From Mycolicibacter terrae (GTDB lineage Bacteria; Actinomycetota; Actinomycetes; Mycobacteriales; Mycobacteriaceae), in assembly GCF_010727125.1 (NCBI RefSeq), contig NZ_AP022564.1, forward strand, positions 2,666,001 to 2,730,000: a stretch of DNA of 64,000 bases. Reading direction: 5' to 3'. A model generated the notes under the pieces. It saw only the letters and a program-made list of their open reading frames with translations. It made no database searches and was not told where the DNA came from. How positions within the stretch are numbered: position 1 is the stretch's first letter; each line of letters opens with the position of its first letter. The position numbers and the translations under genes are program-made. Below, piece after piece: positions 1-11,599 of the stretch.

Positions 1-2
1 AC

Positions 3-197
3 ACCGGCGAGTCGGTCTACCGACGCTGCTCAGAGCACCATCACCACCACCTGGTCTGCCGCCACTGCGGCGCCACCGTCGAGGTGGGCGATCACGAGGT
101 CGAGGAGTGGGCGGCCCAGATCGCCGCCGAGCACGGCTTCTCCGATGTCAGCCACACCATCGAGATCTTCGGAACCTGCGCCGACTGCCGAAAATAA
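3..197 (+). CDS. zur: Zinc uptake regulator Zur/FurB, C-terminal part (5' truncated by window)
   Basis: The window opens inside a Fur-family repressor; 64 codons and a TAA stop are present. The visible part carries a run of five histidines followed by LVCRHCG, and ends FGTCADCRK. These two CxxC pairs are the structural zinc site of Fur/Zur dimerisation domains, and the His-rich stretch contributes to metal sensing. In mycobacteria the gene next to the Rv2360c/uppS block is furB (Rv2359), a zinc-responsive repressor of zinc uptake, ribosomal-protein paralogue and ESX-3 genes; assignment to Zur rather than FurA rests on this synteny. The DNA-binding winged helix lies off the left edge. It is convergent with the PGRS gene, only 16 bp away. 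Confidence 0.85.
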   Translation, partial: TGESVYRRCSEHHHHHLVCRHCGATVEVGDHEVEEWAAQIAAEHGFSDVSHTIEIFGTCADCRK

Positions 198-213
198 GCA
201 CCGCCGCTACCGA

Positions 214-3200
214 TCAGCCGGGCGAGCCGTTGCTGGCACCGCTGCCGCCGGCACCACCTTCACCGCCTCGGCCGAGGTTGCCGCCGTTTCCGCCGTTACC
301 GCCGTTGCCGCCGGAGGCGCCGCTGTTGGTCCCCGACGGGTCGTAGCCGTCGCCGCCGTCGCCACCGTTGCCGGCCGGCAGCGGCGCCGGGTTACTACCG
401 ACCGTGCCGGCACCGCCTGCCGTCCCCCCGCCGCCGGCGCCACCGGTACCGGCTGCGCCGCCGGAACCACCGGCGCCCCGCAAACTGGTGGTACCGCCGT
501 TGCCGCCGTTGCCGCCGGCACCTTCGTTGTCGCCGGTGGCGGCACCGACGCCGCCGCCGGCCACTCCGGCGACGCCCTGCGCCCCGTCACCGCCGTCGCC
601 GGCGAGGGCTCCGTTGCCGCCGGCACCGCCGACGCCGCCGCTGCCGTTGGTGCCTCCGGCACCGGCGGTGGTGCCGCCACCGCCGCCGGCGCCACCGGTA
701 CCGCCCACACCGGCGGTGCCGGCATTGCCGCCGGTACCGCCCCCGCCCCTGGCGGAGCCGGTGTCGGTCCCGCCGGCGATGCCCGATTGGCCGTTACCGC
801 CGTCGCCGCCGGCCCCGGCGTTGCCGCCGGTACCGCCCTGGCCGCCTTGGCCGCCGTTTCCGTTGGCGCCGACGGTGCTGCCGGTCCCGCCGTTGCCGCC
901 GGTGCCGCCCCGGCCGCCGATCCCGCCGGTGCCGCCGGCACTTCCGGATTCGCCGTTGGCGGTGGTGGCGCCGGTGTTGACGCCGTCGTTGCCGGCGTAG
1001 CCGGCGCCGCCGGTGCCGCCCTGGCCCCCGGTCCCGCCGAGGCCGGCGTCGCCGCCGGAGCCGGTGGCCGCCTGGGCGCCGGTGCCGCCCAATGTTTTTC
1101 CGCCGGCGCCGCCATTGCCACCGTGGCCGCCGTCGCCGCCGTCGCCACCGCCGCCGCCCTGGGTGCCCGCGACAACGCTCGAGGTGCCTACCGAGCCGGC
1201 GGTGCCGGTTCCGCCGCCGCCGCCGGCCGCACCGGTACCGCCGTTGCCGCCGATCCCGGCAGCGCCGGAGATCGAGCCGCCGTTGCCGCCTTGACCGCCA
1301 TCACCGCCGGAGCCGCCCTCGCCGCCGGCCAACCCGGTGGTGTTCGCGGAGTTGTCGGTGCCCGCGGTTCCGGAGCCGCCCTCGCCGCCGTTGCCGCCCT
1401 TACCGATGTTGCCGCCGTCGCCGCCGGCACCGCCGTTACCGCCGGAAGTTCCCGCCGGCGCACCGCCCGCTGACGGGTCATACCCGGCGCCGCCGTCACC
1501 ACCGTTGCCGGCCGGCCCGGCCACGCCGGTGCCGGCGGAAGCCGTGTCGCCGGCGCTGCCGGTGCCTGCCGCCCCGCCGGCGCCGGCCGCGCCCGCGGTG
1601 CCGGCGGCGCCGCCCTGGGTGGAATCGCCGCCGGCACCGCCGTTGCCGCCGCCGCCGGCGCTGCCGTGGATGGTCTGGCCGGCTACCCCGGCTTTACCGG
1701 CTCCACCGTCACCACCGGTAGCACCGTTGCCACCGGCTCCGGCGTTGCCACCATCACCGTTCGCCCCGAGAGCGCCGCTCCCGCCCGCGGTGCCGCCGCC
1801 GTTACCGCCCTGGCCGCCGTTGCCACCGTTCCCGACGCCGCCGGCGTCGCCGCCGGCCTGGCCGTCCATGTCATTGACGCCGGTCCCGCCGGTGGTACCG
1901 GCGAAGCTGTAGCCGGCGCCGGCATTACCGCCGACCGCCCCGTTACCGCCGGCGCCGCCGATACCGCCGTCGCCGGAGATCGAACCGCCGAGTCCGCCGT
2001 TGCCGCCCGCGCCGCCCGAGCCGCCGTTGACGCCCGAGCCGCCGTCGACGCTGGCCGACGTCCCCGCGGCACCGTTGGTTCCCGCCGTGCCCGAACCGCC
2101 GGCACCGCCGTCGCCGCCCTTACCGATATTGCCGCCGTTGCCGGCAGCACCACCGTTGCCGCCGCTGGTGCCCGCCGCCGCACCGGAACCCGCGGCCGAC
2201 GGGTCATAACCGGCACCGCCGTCACCGCCGTTGCCGGCCGGTCCGCTCACCCCGGTGCCCGCACTGCCCGCGTTGCCCGGAGTGGTACTGCCATCCGCGT
2301 TCTGGCCGGCGGCACCACCGGCACCGGCACCAGCCGAATCCCCGCCGTTACCGCCGTGCCCACCAGAACCGACAACACCATCGAAACCAGCATCAGCGGC
2401 GGTACCGGCAGCACCCTGACCGCCGCCACCACCGGCAGCCCCGTCGCCGCCAGCACCACCCTTGCCGCCGGCACCGTCGGCACCCTCAGCAGTACCGGCA
2501 GTCGAGCCACCCGCACCACCGTTGCCGCCGGCACCCCCGACGCCCGCGGTGCCCGCGGCACCACCATTGCCACCGCCACCGAGCGCCGCACCACTGTCAC
2601 CGCCACCGGCAATCCCGGCCACGCCCAGCGCGCCGGTCCCGCCGGCAGAGGCGTTACCGCCATCACCGCCTTGGCCACCGGAGCCACCCGTGCCGTTGGT
2701 GCCCACCGAACCGGCCGCCCCGTTAGTGGCACTGCCCGCCGCACCACCATTACCGCCGGTGCCACCGTCGCCGCCACGACCACCCAGGCCACCGGCGGTG
2801 CCGGCACCACCATTGCCGAGCGTCGTCCCGGCAGCACCACCGTTGGCACCCGCCGTCCCGTCCAGGCCGGCACCACCGCCACCACCAGCGGCGCCACTGC
2901 CGGCGTTACCACCACTGCCCGCAGCACCCGAGGTCGATCCGCCATTGCCGCCGACGCCGCCGTTACCACCGGCGCCACCATGTCCGCCGGCCAAACCGTC
3001 GACGTTGCCAATGCCGGCGCCGCCCGTGGACCCAGAGTTATCGGCCCCCACGGTGCCGGAGCCACCGGCGCCGCCGTCACCGCCCTTACCGATATTGCCG
3101 CCGTTGCCGGCAGCACCACCATTGCCGCCGTTGGTCCCCGCCGCCGCACCGGAACCCGCCGCCGACGGGTCATAACCAGCACCACCATCACCACCATTGC

Positions 3201-6200
3201 CCGCCGGCCCGGTCACCGAAGCGCCGTCACTGCCCCCATTGCCCGGAGTGGTACTGCCATCCCCGTTCTGACCGGCCACACCACCGACACCGCCACCAGC
3301 CGAATCCCCGCCATTACCGCCATGCCCACCAGAACCGACAACACCATCGAAACCAGCATCAGCGGCGGTACCGGCAGCACCCTGACCGCCACCACCACCG
3401 GCAGCCCCGTCGCCGCCAGCACCACCCTTGCCGCCGGCACCGTCAGCACCGGCCGCGGCGCCGCCAGTCGAACCACCCGCACCGCCGTTACCGCCGGCAC
3501 CACCGGTGCCCGCAACGCCGGCAGCACCACCATTGCCACCGCCACCCAGCGCCGCACCGTCGTCACCGCCACCGGCAACCCCGGCCACCCCCAGCGCACC
3601 CTGGCCACCGGCACCGGCGTCACCACCATCGCCACCGGAACCGCCGGAACCGCCCGAACCATTCGCGCCGACCGAACCGGCCGCCCCATTGGTGGCACTG
3701 CCCGCCGCACCACCACTACCGCCGAGGCCACCATCACCGCCACGACCACCCACACCACCAGCAGTCCCGGCACCACCATTACCCAGCACCGTTCCGGCAT
3801 CACCGCCACCGGCACCCGCCGTCCCGTCCAGGCCGGCACCACCGCCACCACCAGCGGCACCACTGCCGGCGCTACCACCACTGCCCGCAGCACCCGAGAT
3901 CGACCCGCCATTACCGCCGAGCCCACCGTTACCACCGGCACCGCCGTTCCCACCGGCCAAACCATTCACACCACCGGCCTGCGCCACACCATCAACGTCG
4001 GCTCCACCGGCCGACCCGGAGTTATCGGCACCCGCGGTGCCCGAACCGCCGGCACCACCGTCACCGCCCTTGCCGATATTGCCGCCATGACCACCGGCCC
4101 CACCATTGCCGCCCGAAACCCCGGCCGCCGCACCAGAACCCACCGCCGACGGGTCATAACCAGCACCACCAGCACCACCATTGCCCGCCGGTGCCGAAAG
4201 GCTCTGACCGGCGCTGCCGGATCCCCCGGCCGCGCCGGCAGTGCCGGTGCCGCCGGAGCCGGCGTTGCCGCCGATGCCGGCGGCCCCGCCTTGCACTGAG
4301 TCGCCGCCGTTCCCGCCGTCGCCGCCGGCACCGAATTCACCGTTCGAGCCCGCGATGCCGGCCAGCCCCTGCGCCCCTTCTCCGCCGTCGCCGCCGCCGG
4401 CCCCGGCACCGCCGTTACCGCCCTGGCCGCCGGAGCCGTTGTTGCCGGCGCTGCCGCCGGCGGTCGAACCACCTGCGCCGCCGTCGCCGCCGTGACCGCC
4501 CGCCCCGGCGGTTCCGGCCGCGCCGCCGTTGCCGCCGGCGCCCCCGTTGATCGCCAGCGTCGCGTCGCCGGTCGCACCCTCACCGCCGGAGCCGGCCGTA
4601 CCGCCGTTGCCGCCCTGGCCGCCGTTCCCGCCATTGCCGTTGATTCCCACCGAGTCGTGGGCCCCGGTGCCGGCATTGCCACCGGTGCCACCCGCGCCGC
4701 CCTGCCCACCGTCACCGGCCTGCCCACCGGCCTGACCGGCGCCGTCGTTGGTGGACAGCACGCCCTGCTGACCGATGTAGCCGACGCCACCCTGGCCGCC
4801 GTGGCCGCCTTCACCGGCGTTGCCACCGTTGCCGGCGGTGCCCGGCGCGCCCGCGTCAAGACTGGACTGGTCGCCGGTCCAATTGCCGCCAGCGCCGCCG
4901 TTGCCCCCGGCACCGCCCGCCCCGCCCTTGCCACCGGCAGCAATGGAGCTGCCCTCCCCGCCGGCTCCGCCCTTGCCGCCGTTCCCGCCGGTACCGCCGT
5001 TGCCGGCCGCCCAGCCACCGGATCCGCCGGCACCGCCGGCGCCACCGGAACCACCGTTGCCGCCGTCGCCGCCGACACCGGCGTCGAAGGCCGCGCTACC
5101 GCCCAACCCACCGTTGCCGCCGGCCAGGCCGGTCGGGGCGCCGTCGGACATGGTGGTGGCAGCCTGTCCGGCGAAGCCACCCTGGAGAACCGGCGACGAC
5201 ACCGGTGACCGGTTGAATCCGTCACCGCCGTCACCCCCGTTGCCGCCCAGCAGACCCTTGACGCCGTCGGCGCCGTCAGATCCGGCCATCCCGGTGCCGG
5301 CCAACCCGCCGGTACCGGCCGCGCCCCCGAGGCCGCCGGCGCCGACCACACCGGCATTGGCGCCGGCCCCGCCGTTACCGCCGTCGACGTGGCCGGCGGT
5401 GCCGTCGGCAGCGTTGCCGCCATTACCACCGGAACCGGCGTCACCCCCGGCGCCCCCGGCGCCACCGTCACCGTTGGCCCCGGTGCTGCCGGACCCGCCG
5501 GCCGCCACACCACCGCCGTTGCCGCCCGCGCCGCCGTTACCACCGTGTCCGCCGTTGCCGCCGAGTGCGGCGTCACCGCCGTTGGCGCCGCCGGCGGCAT
5601 GGGCATCGGTCGCGGCGTCGTAGCCGTCGCCGCCCAGCCCACCTCGGCCTCCGGCGCCGCCCGCGCCTCCGGCGCCGCCTTGGCCGCCGTCGCCGGCGAC
5701 CGATCCACCCAGCCCACCGTTGCCGCCGGTTCCGCCGTTGCTGCCGGCACCGCCGACCTCGCCCGAGGTACTGGGCTGCCCCGCCGTGGTCGCTGCTGCC
5801 CCATCACCGCCGTCGTCTCCGGCCGCCCCGGCTCCACCGGCGCCACCGTTTCCGCCGTTTCCGTAGCTGCCGCCGTTGCCACCGGCCCCGCCGCTGCCAC
5901 CGTCGAGGGTGGAATCGGTCGACGTCCAGCCCGCTCCACCGGCGCCGCCGTCACCACCGCTGGTGGCCGCCCGCCCGGCGGCCGCGAGCCCGGTCGCGCC
6001 CAGCCCACCGGCACCGGCCTTACCGACCTCACCGCCGTTGCCGCCGGCGCCGCCGTCGACGTGATCGGCGGTGCCGGCGGCCCCTGCCCCGCCATCGCCG
6101 GCTGCTCCGGAGTTGCCACCGATCCCGCCGCTACCGCCGTCGCCGGCCAGCCCCGCACTACCGAAGTGGGCGCCGTGGCCACCGGCGCCGGCCAGCCCGC

Positions 6201-7284
6201 CGGCGCCGCCGGCGCCACCGTTACCCCCGTCGCCACCATCGCCGCCGGCACCGGTGGAGTGAGCAGCGAAATCACCGGCCGCGCCCAGCCCACCGACACC
6301 GCCGTTGCCACCGGCGGCTCCGCTCCCGGCGCTGCCGCCCCGCCCGCCGTCGCCGAACAGCAGCGCCGAACTCGAACCGCCCGCTCCGCCGTTTCCGCCG
6401 GCACCACCGCTGCCACCGACGCCGCCCAGCCCACCGACGCCGCCCGCCGCCCAGACGCCCTGGGCCCCGGTGACTCCGGCGATGCCCAGTCCACCGTCAC
6501 CGCCGAGACCGCCGGCGCCGCCGCTGCCGAACAGCCAACCGATTCCGGCGCCGCCGGCGCCACCGTTGCCCCCGGAAGCGCCCGCGCCCCCGTCGCCGCC
6601 GGCGCCGCCGTTGCCACCGACACCCATGAACGAGCCACCGACTCCACCGGCGCCACCGGTGAAGCCGCCGCCGCTGTCGCCGCCCGCCCCACCGTTGCCA
6701 AGGAAGCCAGCGTCGCCGCCCGCGCCGCCGGCGGCGCCGTCGGCACTGCCGTCGTAGCCGGCACCACCGTCGCCGAAGAGCCAGCCACCCGCGCCGCCGT
6801 CCGGGTTGGTCGCGTCGCCGGCGGCCCCGTTGCCGATCACGAAGGAACCCAGCACACTGTTGATCGCGGTGTCGACCTGGGTGCCGAACGGACTGTTGAT
6901 CCAGTCCTGCAGTCCGGCGTGCAGCGGGGTGTAGATCCACTGGTCGAAGAGCGCGGTCCAGTCGGTCGAGCCCCATTCGGCCGGGGAGCTCAGGGCCAGG
7001 CCGGGGAGCTGATCGGTCCACACCGCCGAGTCGAACCACTCCTGCAGGTCAACCGCTCCGGTCAGCAGGCCGCCATCGACATCGGGCGCCAGTCCCGGAT
7101 CGAACAGGTCGGTCAGCCAGCTGAAGTCCAGGTCCGCGCGCGCCGGCGGCGCGCTGGCCAGCGGTGCGGTTCCGAACGCCAGGAAGGCCCCGGCGGCGGT
7201 TCCGGCGCCGAGCACGCGGCGGCGCTGACGCCTGCTGGCTGCGGGTGAGACTCGGTGTCCGGTGACGCGGCGCCCAATAGTCAT
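214..7284 (-). CDS. Giant PGRS-repeat protein with signal peptide and no PE domain (2356 aa)
   Basis: One uninterrupted 7.1-kb frame. Residues 1-50 look like an export signal: an Arg-rich n-region with RRRVLG (Tat-like), a hydrophobic stretch, and a likely cleavage after ARA at about residue 50. Residues 51-150 form a unique Trp-rich domain with [13 protein letters not shown]. Residues about 150-2356 are Gly-Gly-Ala/Asn repeats (GGAGG, GNGG) entered through FVIGNGAAG and GGWLFGDGG, the junction style of PE_PGRS proteins. The about 100-residue PE domain that normally precedes PGRS is absent. The ATG has an AGGAG ribosome site 8 nt upstream. It probably encodes a cell-surface protein; function unknown. 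The next gene upstream on the same strand encodes a smaller relative. Confidence 0.88.
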   Translation of the reverse strand: MTIGRRVTGHRVSPAASRRQRRRVLGAGTAAGAFLAFGTAPLASAPPARADLDFSWLTDLFDPGLAPDVDGGLLTGAVDLQEWFDSAVWTDQLPGLALSSPAEWGSTDWTALFDQWIYTPLHAGLQDWINSPFGTQVDTAINSVLGSFVIGNGAAGDATNPDGGAGGWLFGDGGAGYDGSADGAAGGAGGDAGFLGNGGAGGDSGGGFTGGAGGVGGSFMGVGGNGGAGGDGGAGASGGNGGAGGAGIGWLFGSGGAGGLGGDGGLGIAGVTGAQGVWAAGGVGGLGGVGGSGGAGGNGGAGGSSSALLFGDGGRGGSAGSGAAGGNGGVGGLGAAGDFAAHSTGAGGDGGDGGNGGAGGAGGLAGAGGHGAHFGSAGLAGDGGSGGIGGNSGAAGDGGAGAAGTADHVDGGAGGNGGEVGKAGAGGLGATGLAAAGRAATSGGDGGAGGAGWTSTDSTLDGGSGGAGGNGGSYGNGGNGGAGGAGAAGDDGGDGAAATTAGQPSTSGEVGGAGSNGGTGGNGGLGGSVAGDGGQGGAGGAGGAGGRGGLGGDGYDAATDAHAAGGANGGDAALGGNGGHGGNGGAGGNGGGVAAGGSGSTGANGDGGAGGAGGDAGSGGNGGNAADGTAGHVDGGNGGAGANAGVVGAGGLGGAAGTGGLAGTGMAGSDGADGVKGLLGGNGGDGGDGFNRSPVSSPVLQGGFAGQAATTMSDGAPTGLAGGNGGLGGSAAFDAGVGGDGGNGGSGGAGGAGGSGGWAAGNGGTGGNGGKGGAGGEGSSIAAGGKGGAGGAGGNGGAGGNWTGDQSSLDAGAPGTAGNGGNAGEGGHGGQGGVGYIGQQGVLSTNDGAGQAGGQAGDGGQGGAGGTGGNAGTGAHDSVGINGNGGNGGQGGNGGTAGSGGEGATGDATLAINGGAGGNGGAAGTAGAGGHGGDGGAGGSTAGGSAGNNGSGGQGGNGGAGAGGGDGGEGAQGLAGIAGSNGEFGAGGDGGNGGDSVQGGAAGIGGNAGSGGTGTAGAAGGSGSAGQSLSAPAGNGGAGGAGYDPSAVGSGAAAGVSGGNGGAGGHGGNIGKGGDGGAGGSGTAGADNSGSAGGADVDGVAQAGGVNGLAGGNGGAGGNGGLGGNGGSISGAAGSGGSAGSGAAGGGGGAGLDGTAGAGGGDAGTVLGNGGAGTAGGVGGRGGDGGLGGSGGAAGSATNGAAGSVGANGSGGSGGSGGDGGDAGAGGQGALGVAGVAGGGDDGAALGGGGNGGAAGVAGTGGAGGNGGAGGSTGGAAAGADGAGGKGGAGGDGAAGGGGGQGAAGTAADAGFDGVVGSGGHGGNGGDSAGGGVGGVAGQNGDGSTTPGNGGSDGASVTGPAGNGGDGGAGYDPSAAGSGAAAGTNGGNGGAAGNGGNIGKGGDGGAGGSGTVGADNSGSTGGAGIGNVDGLAGGHGGAGGNGGVGGNGGSTSGAAGSGGNAGSGAAGGGGGAGLDGTAGANGGAAGTTLGNGGAGTAGGLGGRGGDGGTGGNGGAAGSATNGAAGSVGTNGTGGSGGQGGDGGNASAGGTGALGVAGIAGGGDSGAALGGGGNGGAAGTAGVGGAGGNGGAGGSTAGTAEGADGAGGKGGAGGDGAAGGGGGQGAAGTAADAGFDGVVGSGGHGGNGGDSAGAGAGGAAGQNADGSTTPGNAGSAGTGVSGPAGNGGDGGAGYDPSAAGSGAAAGTSGGNGGAAGNGGNIGKGGDGGAGGSGTAGTNGAAGTSASVDGGSGVNGGSGGAGGNGGLGGSISGDGGIGGAGGNGAVGGNAGAGYSFAGTTGGTGVNDMDGQAGGDAGGVGNGGNGGQGGNGGGTAGGSGALGANGDGGNAGAGGNGATGGDGGAGKAGVAGQTIHGSAGGGGNGGAGGDSTQGGAAGTAGAAGAGGAAGTGSAGDTASAGTGVAGPAGNGGDGGAGYDPSAGGAPAGTSGGNGGAGGDGGNIGKGGNGGEGGSGTAGTDNSANTTGLAGGEGGSGGDGGQGGNGGSISGAAGIGGNGGTGAAGGGGGTGTAGSVGTSSVVAGTQGGGGGDGGDGGHGGNGGAGGKTLGGTGAQAATGSGGDAGLGGTGGQGGTGGAGYAGNDGVNTGATTANGESGSAGGTGGIGGRGGTGGNGGTGSTVGANGNGGQGGQGGTGGNAGAGGDGGNGQSGIAGGTDTGSARGGGGTGGNAGTAGVGGTGGAGGGGGTTAGAGGTNGSGGVGGAGGNGALAGDGGDGAQGVAGVAGGGVGAATGDNEGAGGNGGNGGTTSLRGAGGSGGAAGTGGAGGGGTAGGAGTVGSNPAPLPAGNGGDGGDGYDPSGTNSGASGGNGGNGGNGGNLGRGGEGGAGGSGASNGSPG
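2204..4153 (-). repeat. Two tandem near-1-kb repeat units inside the PGRS gene
   Basis: The codons for the GYDPSA motif recur at about 2204, 3170 and 4154, giving spacings of 966 and 984 bp. Long stretches after each copy are almost identical, for example the block starting near 2277 and its copy near 3240, which differ at only scattered bases. A shorter, more diverged unit of about 726 bp lies between 1478 and 2204. This indicates in-frame duplication of roughly 320-residue blocks on top of the ordinary short Gly-rich repeats. Confidence 0.75.
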
Positions 7285-7631
7285 CCCGAGTCTCCTATCC
7301 GGACCACGCGTCCGTTTTAGGGAATTACTGGTTACATCAGACCGCTGAGTCTATGTATTTGGAGAATTTTTTCAAACAAAATCTAGGTTTTTCTTCATAG
7401 TTTTTTCATATGATTCGCCAACCTTTTACCTATACCTCGCGCCCGCATAGCCGGTCTCACCAGGCATGTGCGGTCAGCAGTACGGTTTGGTGAAGTCAGC
7501 GCGGCCTGGCCCGGGTCTCATCGACCAGGCCTAACGGCAGCGCAAATTCGGACAAAGCTGAGATTTATCAGTGAAATTCACGTGGCGGTCCGGTTCCGAG
7601 CGGGCGCAAATCCATCGGCGGGGCGCCCTGC
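7285..7631. other. 347-bp intergenic region between the two PGRS genes
   Basis: No open frame here is convincing as a gene. The part at about 7320-7440 is strikingly AT-rich against the GC-rich surroundings, with several T runs, and is likely the promoter region of the minus-strand PGRS gene that starts at 7284. The remainder (about 7440-7631) is GC-rich, lies downstream of the second PGRS gene, and shows no clear terminator hairpin. Confidence 0.6.
7348..7375 (-). promoter_or_regulatory. Predicted sigma-A-type promoter of the large PGRS gene
   Basis: On the minus strand TTGAAA and TAGACT are separated by 16 nt, resembling -35 and -10 elements. The site lies in the AT-rich patch and would give a 5' leader of about 57 nt before the ATG at 7284. 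Prediction from sequence only. Confidence 0.35.
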
Positions 7632-10600
7632 TCAGCAGGGCGGTGTGGCTCCGCCGACACAACCGTTCGCACCGGCGTCGCCGTGCTGGCCCTGCTGCCC
7701 GGCGCCGCCGTTTCCGCCCGCCGCGCCACCGCTGCCACCGGCAGCGCCTCCGGAGCCGGAGGTTCCCGCCGCACCACCTTCCCCACCGGTGCCCCCGATG
7801 CCCGCGGCCCCTTGCGAATCCGTGCCCAGCAGCGAACCGGTCAAGGACACCCCGCGGCCGCCATTGCCGCCGGCACCGCCGGTTCCACCAACGCCGCCGT
7901 TTCCGGCGGTACCACCGACTCCACCATCGCCGGCGCTGCCCGCCGTCCCGTGCAGCGCCGTGCCCCCGGCACCGCCTTGGCCGCCGGTGCCGCCGAGCCC
8001 GCCGGTGCCGCCCACCCCACCGTTGCCGCCGGTACCACCGCCACCACCGGTGGTGGTGCCGAGGTCCAGAGTTCCAGAAGCTTGGCCGCCGGTTCCGCCC
8101 GCTCCGCCGACCAGGCCCGCGGCACCGGTTCCGCCTTGGCCTCCGGCCCCACCGAGACCACCCGCACCGCCGTCACCAGAGATCGAGCCGCCGGCACCAC
8201 CGGCCCCACCTGCGCCGCCCACGCCGCCGACACCACCGGTCGCGCCGAAACCACCTGTGCCGCCGTGGCCTCCGTCGCCGCCCACCACGGTGCTCAATAG
8301 ACCCAGGAGCGCGACGGTGGACGCCCCGCCGTTTCCACCGACGCCGCCGGCCGCGCCGGTTCCGCTCGGCGCACCCGCAACTCCCGGACTGCCGTCGCCA
8401 CCGCGACCCCCGTCGCCCCCGATATTGACTCCCACGCCGAGCAGTCCGCCGGCTTTACCGCCGATTCCGCCGGTTCCTCCGATCTGGACGGTCGTGGTGC
8501 TGCCATTGGTGCCGGGCCCTCCGGGTCCCGCGTCTCTGCTGCCCGTTTGGTTCGTGCCGGTCGCTCCGCCGGCGGCGGTCCCGCTCGGCGTCGGGTTCTG
8601 CCCCGTCGTCCCCTGCCCCCCGTTGCCACCGGCGCCGCCCTGCCCGCCGTTGCCGATGTTGCCGCCGTCGCCGCCCCGGCCGCCCTGTCCCCCAGCAGCG
8701 CCAGTGGCCGACTGGTCGTAGCCGCGTCCGCCGTCGCCGCCGTCGCCGCTGTGCCCGCTCGGCAGCCCGCCGGCGGCACCGGTGACGCCCGCAACGCCTC
8801 CGCCGCCGGGCGCACTTCCGGCTGCCCCGCCGCCACCGCCGTCGCCACCGTTTCCCGCGTCGCCACCGCGGCCGCCCGCTCCGCCAGTGCCGCTGTTGAT
8901 TCCGGTGGTGTTGTCCGCCCCGGCACCGCCATTGCCGCCGGCACCGGCGACACCGCCGGCGCCCCCGGCACCGCCATTGCCGTTGACGCCGACCGCTCCG
9001 GTGGCGAGGTTGGTGCCGGCATCACCGCCGCGGCCCCCGACGCCGCCCTGGCCGCCGTCACCGCCGTTGGTTCCGGCCCCACCGGCACCGTTGCCGACGG
9101 CCAGGTTGCCGGCGGTACCGTCCGCGCCCGCACCTCCGGCGCCACCCGCACCGCCCGCGCCGCCCTCCCCGCCGGCGCCGATGCCGCCGGCACAGTTGGC
9201 ACCGGGCAGATCGAGGCAGTTGCCGCCGGCACCGCCGGCACCGCCGTTGCCGCCGCGGCCGCCGGTGCCCGCGGCGCCGGTCAGGCTGCCCGCTCCACCG
9301 GTGCCGCCGGCGCCGCCGTCGCCGCCCTTGCCGCCGGTTCCACCCTGGTAGCCGCCGCTTCCGCCCACGCCGCCGGCACCGCCGTTGCCGCCGTCGCCCC
9401 CGGCCCCGCCCGCCCCGTTGAGTGTGGCGGCGTTGCCGCCGAGACCACCGGCGCCGCCGGTCGAGGCACCGCCCGTGGTCGCCGCCAGCGCGGCGAACCG
9501 GGTCGCCGAACCCGCTGCCGAGTAGTCGTAGCCGTGGCCGCCGACCCCGCCGTTGCCGCCGCCGGTGGCCAGCAGCCCGTCGGCGCCGGCCTCGCCGGTT
9601 GTACCGCTGCCGGCGAGACCGCCGGCCCCCGCCGCGCCCGCGGCACCGCCCGCTCCGGTCGCGCCGGGGTCGGCGCCGTTTCCGCCGTTGCCTCCGGCGG
9701 TGTGTGCGGCGGTGCCGTCGGCACCGCCGCCGCCGTTGCCTCCGGCACCGGAATTCCCACCGGCGCCGCCGTTTCCGCCATCACCGTTGGTACCGGCCAG
9801 CCCGTGTGCGGCCGCACCGCCGTCGCCGCCCCGGCCCCCGGCACCGCCGTCACCGCCGACGCCGCCCAGCCCGGCGTTGCCGCCATCTCCACCGAGCACG
9901 CCGTCGCCGCCGTCCGCGCCGACACCACCGGTGCCGCCACGGCCGCCGTCACCGCCGTGTCCTCCGGCGCCACCGTTGCCGGCGATCGCGCCCCCGGCCC
10001 CGCCGGCACCCCCGTTCCCGCCGGCGCCACCGGTCTGGCCGGCCTGTCCCGCCGCGCCCTCGGCGCCGTCGGTCAACGAGGTCGCGGACAGCACCGAGAC
10101 GGTGGGTGCGGCGTCGGGTCCGCGCGCGCCGGCGGCACCGTTGCCACCGTTGCCGCCGGCACCGCCGTCGCCGTGATCGCCACCGGAGCCGCCGGCACCC
10201 CCGTTGCCGCCGGCGGCACCGTCCACGCCGGCGTCCATGCCGTTACCACCGGCGCCGCCGTTGCCGCTGATCGCGGTAACGCCAGCCCCGATCGCTCCGG
10301 CCGATCCGGTTGCCCCCAACACCCCGGCGGTGCCGCCGCGTCCCCCGGCGCCGGCAACCCCTGCATTACCGCCCGCGCCGCCCGCCCATCCGTCAATGCG
10401 CCCCTCGACGCCGTCGGCACCGGCGCCACCGCTGCCCCCGGCCCCGGCAGCACCACCGGAACCGCCGCGGCCGCCGATCCCGAACAGCAGACCACCCACG
10501 CCACCGTTGCCGCCGGCACCGCCGTCACCGCCGTCTGAACCCTCGCCGCCGTCTGCAAAGATCCCCGCCGCGCCGTCCGCGCCGGCGATTCCGGCGCCGC

Positions 10601-11117
10601 CGTCACCGCCGTCGCCGCCCCGGCCCAGCAGCCAGCCGCCGGCACCGCCGTCGCCGCCGGCCATGCCGTCGGTTCCGGCGCCGCCCGCCCCGCCGTTGCC
10701 GAACATCCCGGCATCGCCACCGTTGCCGCCGTCGTACCCGGCACCGCCGTCACCGAGCAGCCAGCCACCGGCGAACCCGTCGAGATGATCGGCGCTACCG
10801 GCCGCGCCGTTGCCGAGGGCAAAGCTGCCGAGCACCACGTTGACCGCGGCGGCGATTTCCTGGCCGGCGGTGCTGTCGAGCCACTCCGACACCCCGGCGT
10901 GCAGCGGGGTGTAGAACCACTGGTCGAACAGGTGACTCAGATCGACGGGGTCAAAGGCGACCGCCGGAGCGGGCTCGGGGGCCAGCAGGTCGAGTAGCCA
11001 GTCGGTATCGACGACGTCCGCGCGCGCCGGCGAGACGGCTGCCGGGGCCGCGCCGAATGCCAGCAGGGTGCCGACGGCAGAGACGACAGCCCGGCCGCCG
11101 CGATGCTTGGCTATCAC
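7632..11117 (-). CDS. Second PE-less secreted PGRS-repeat protein (1161 aa)
   Basis: GTG start. The N-terminus is a signal peptide with a hydrophobic core and likely cleavage after ARA at about residue 34. A short unique domain follows with [13 protein letters not shown] and [12 protein letters not shown], clearly homologous to the same region of the neighbouring 2356-aa protein. The rest is Gly-rich PGRS repeat ([19 protein letters not shown]), ending in a short tail with two cysteines (NGCVGG and a terminal PPC). There is no PE domain. The two genes are in the same orientation and 347 bp apart, so they probably arose by duplication. Export through the Sec or Tat route and a surface location are inferred; molecular function is unknown. 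Confidence 0.87.
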   Translation of the reverse strand: MIAKHRGGRAVVSAVGTLLAFGAAPAAVSPARADVVDTDWLLDLLAPEPAPAVAFDPVDLSHLFDQWFYTPLHAGVSEWLDSTAGQEIAAAVNVVLGSFALGNGAAGSADHLDGFAGGWLLGDGGAGYDGGNGGDAGMFGNGGAGGAGTDGMAGGDGGAGGWLLGRGGDGGDGGAGIAGADGAAGIFADGGEGSDGGDGGAGGNGGVGGLLFGIGGRGGSGGAAGAGGSGGAGADGVEGRIDGWAGGAGGNAGVAGAGGRGGTAGVLGATGSAGAIGAGVTAISGNGGAGGNGMDAGVDGAAGGNGGAGGSGGDHGDGGAGGNGGNGAAGARGPDAAPTVSVLSATSLTDGAEGAAGQAGQTGGAGGNGGAGGAGGAIAGNGGAGGHGGDGGRGGTGGVGADGGDGVLGGDGGNAGLGGVGGDGGAGGRGGDGGAAAHGLAGTNGDGGNGGAGGNSGAGGNGGGGADGTAAHTAGGNGGNGADPGATGAGGAAGAAGAGGLAGSGTTGEAGADGLLATGGGNGGVGGHGYDYSAAGSATRFAALAATTGGASTGGAGGLGGNAATLNGAGGAGGDGGNGGAGGVGGSGGYQGGTGGKGGDGGAGGTGGAGSLTGAAGTGGRGGNGGAGGAGGNCLDLPGANCAGGIGAGGEGGAGGAGGAGGAGADGTAGNLAVGNGAGGAGTNGGDGGQGGVGGRGGDAGTNLATGAVGVNGNGGAGGAGGVAGAGGNGGAGADNTTGINSGTGGAGGRGGDAGNGGDGGGGGAAGSAPGGGGVAGVTGAAGGLPSGHSGDGGDGGRGYDQSATGAAGGQGGRGGDGGNIGNGGQGGAGGNGGQGTTGQNPTPSGTAAGGATGTNQTGSRDAGPGGPGTNGSTTTVQIGGTGGIGGKAGGLLGVGVNIGGDGGRGGDGSPGVAGAPSGTGAAGGVGGNGGASTVALLGLLSTVVGGDGGHGGTGGFGATGGVGGVGGAGGAGGAGGSISGDGGAGGLGGAGGQGGTGAAGLVGGAGGTGGQASGTLDLGTTTGGGGGTGGNGGVGGTGGLGGTGGQGGAGGTALHGTAGSAGDGGVGGTAGNGGVGGTGGAGGNGGRGVSLTGSLLGTDSQGAAGIGGTGGEGGAAGTSGSGGAAGGSGGAAGGNGGAGQQGQHGDAGANGCVGGATPPC

Positions 11118-11172
11118 GCCGCCCCCAATCTCCCGCCTTTGGGGACAGATCAGCGAACACTCAGATCACGTT

Positions 11173-11201
11173 AAGCTAGTGCTCTTGGAGGGGGCCGTCA
11201 A
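11173..11201 (-). promoter_or_regulatory. Predicted promoter of the second PGRS gene
   Basis: On the minus strand TTGACG, a 17-nt spacer and TAGCTT form a good match to a mycobacterial housekeeping promoter. Transcription would start near 11166, about 49 nt before the GTG at 11117. The promoter sits in the short gap after the Rv2360c-like gene, so the PGRS gene can be transcribed independently of the uppS operon. Confidence 0.5.
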
Positions 11202-11212
11202 CGAAGCCCAGG

Positions 11213-11599
11213 TCAGATGAGCGCCTCGCGGATGTCGATGCCGTTGGCCAGCACCAGCAGAACCAGCGTGGACAGCGCGTCGTCGGTGAGGCCCGATCCC
11301 GGAAAGTTGTAGCGCAGCATGGCATCTGCGGTCCTGGTGTCCTTCTCGACCAGGGTGACCGTCCCGAGTTGGCTGAGCCGCGCCTGCTCGGCCGCCCGCT
11401 CGCGAAGCTTCTTGGTCAGCGCCAGATCCCAGCCGAGGATCTGGGTGAGCGACACCAGCTCCAGCTCGTCGGTGATCGGCACCACCCGTAGGGAGGCCAG
11501 GGTGCCCTCGTAGTGGACGGTCAGTGCACCGTCTGGCTCGACGTCGGTGGTCAGAACCGGGGCGAGCACGGCGGCCAGGCGGTCGGCCAGCTCGGCCAT
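11213..11599 (-). CDS. Conserved hypothetical protein (Rv2360c-like, 128 aa)
   Basis: Small acidic protein without signal peptide or membrane segment. The start chosen is the ATG at 11599, which overlaps the uppS stop codon as ATGA, a sign of translational coupling; the open frame extends further upstream only inside uppS. Visible features are alternating beta-type segments (LTVHYEG, LRVVPI, TVTLVEK) and a C-terminal helix-rich part ending GIDIREALI. Gene position between zur and uppS matches Rv2360c of M. tuberculosis. The layout is reminiscent of small YbjN/CesT-like folds, but this is only a guess and no function is assigned. Confidence 0.75.
   Translation of the reverse strand: MAELADRLAAVLAPVLTTDVEPDGALTVHYEGTLASLRVVPITDELELVSLTQILGWDLALTKKLRERAAEQARLSQLGTVTLVEKDTRTADAMLRYNFPGSGLTDDALSTLVLLVLANGIDIREALI

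Noticed and set aside
145..7248. Long plus-strand frames of 442, 877 and 619 codons, and a minus-strand frame of 940 codons, inside the first PGRS gene
   Set aside because: They are Ala/Thr-, Pro- or Arg-rich mirror translations produced by the GGC/GCC repeat periodicity; no signal peptide, domain or ribosome site supports them.
7468..10538. Plus-strand Pro-rich (417 codons) and Ala-rich (663 codons) frames opposite the second PGRS gene
   Set aside because: Same artefact of the Gly-rich repeat on the other strand.
214..11000. Repeat-spacer look of the PGRS DNA as a possible CRISPR array
   Set aside because: Repeats are short, codon-periodic and without unique spacers of constant length; they are coding.
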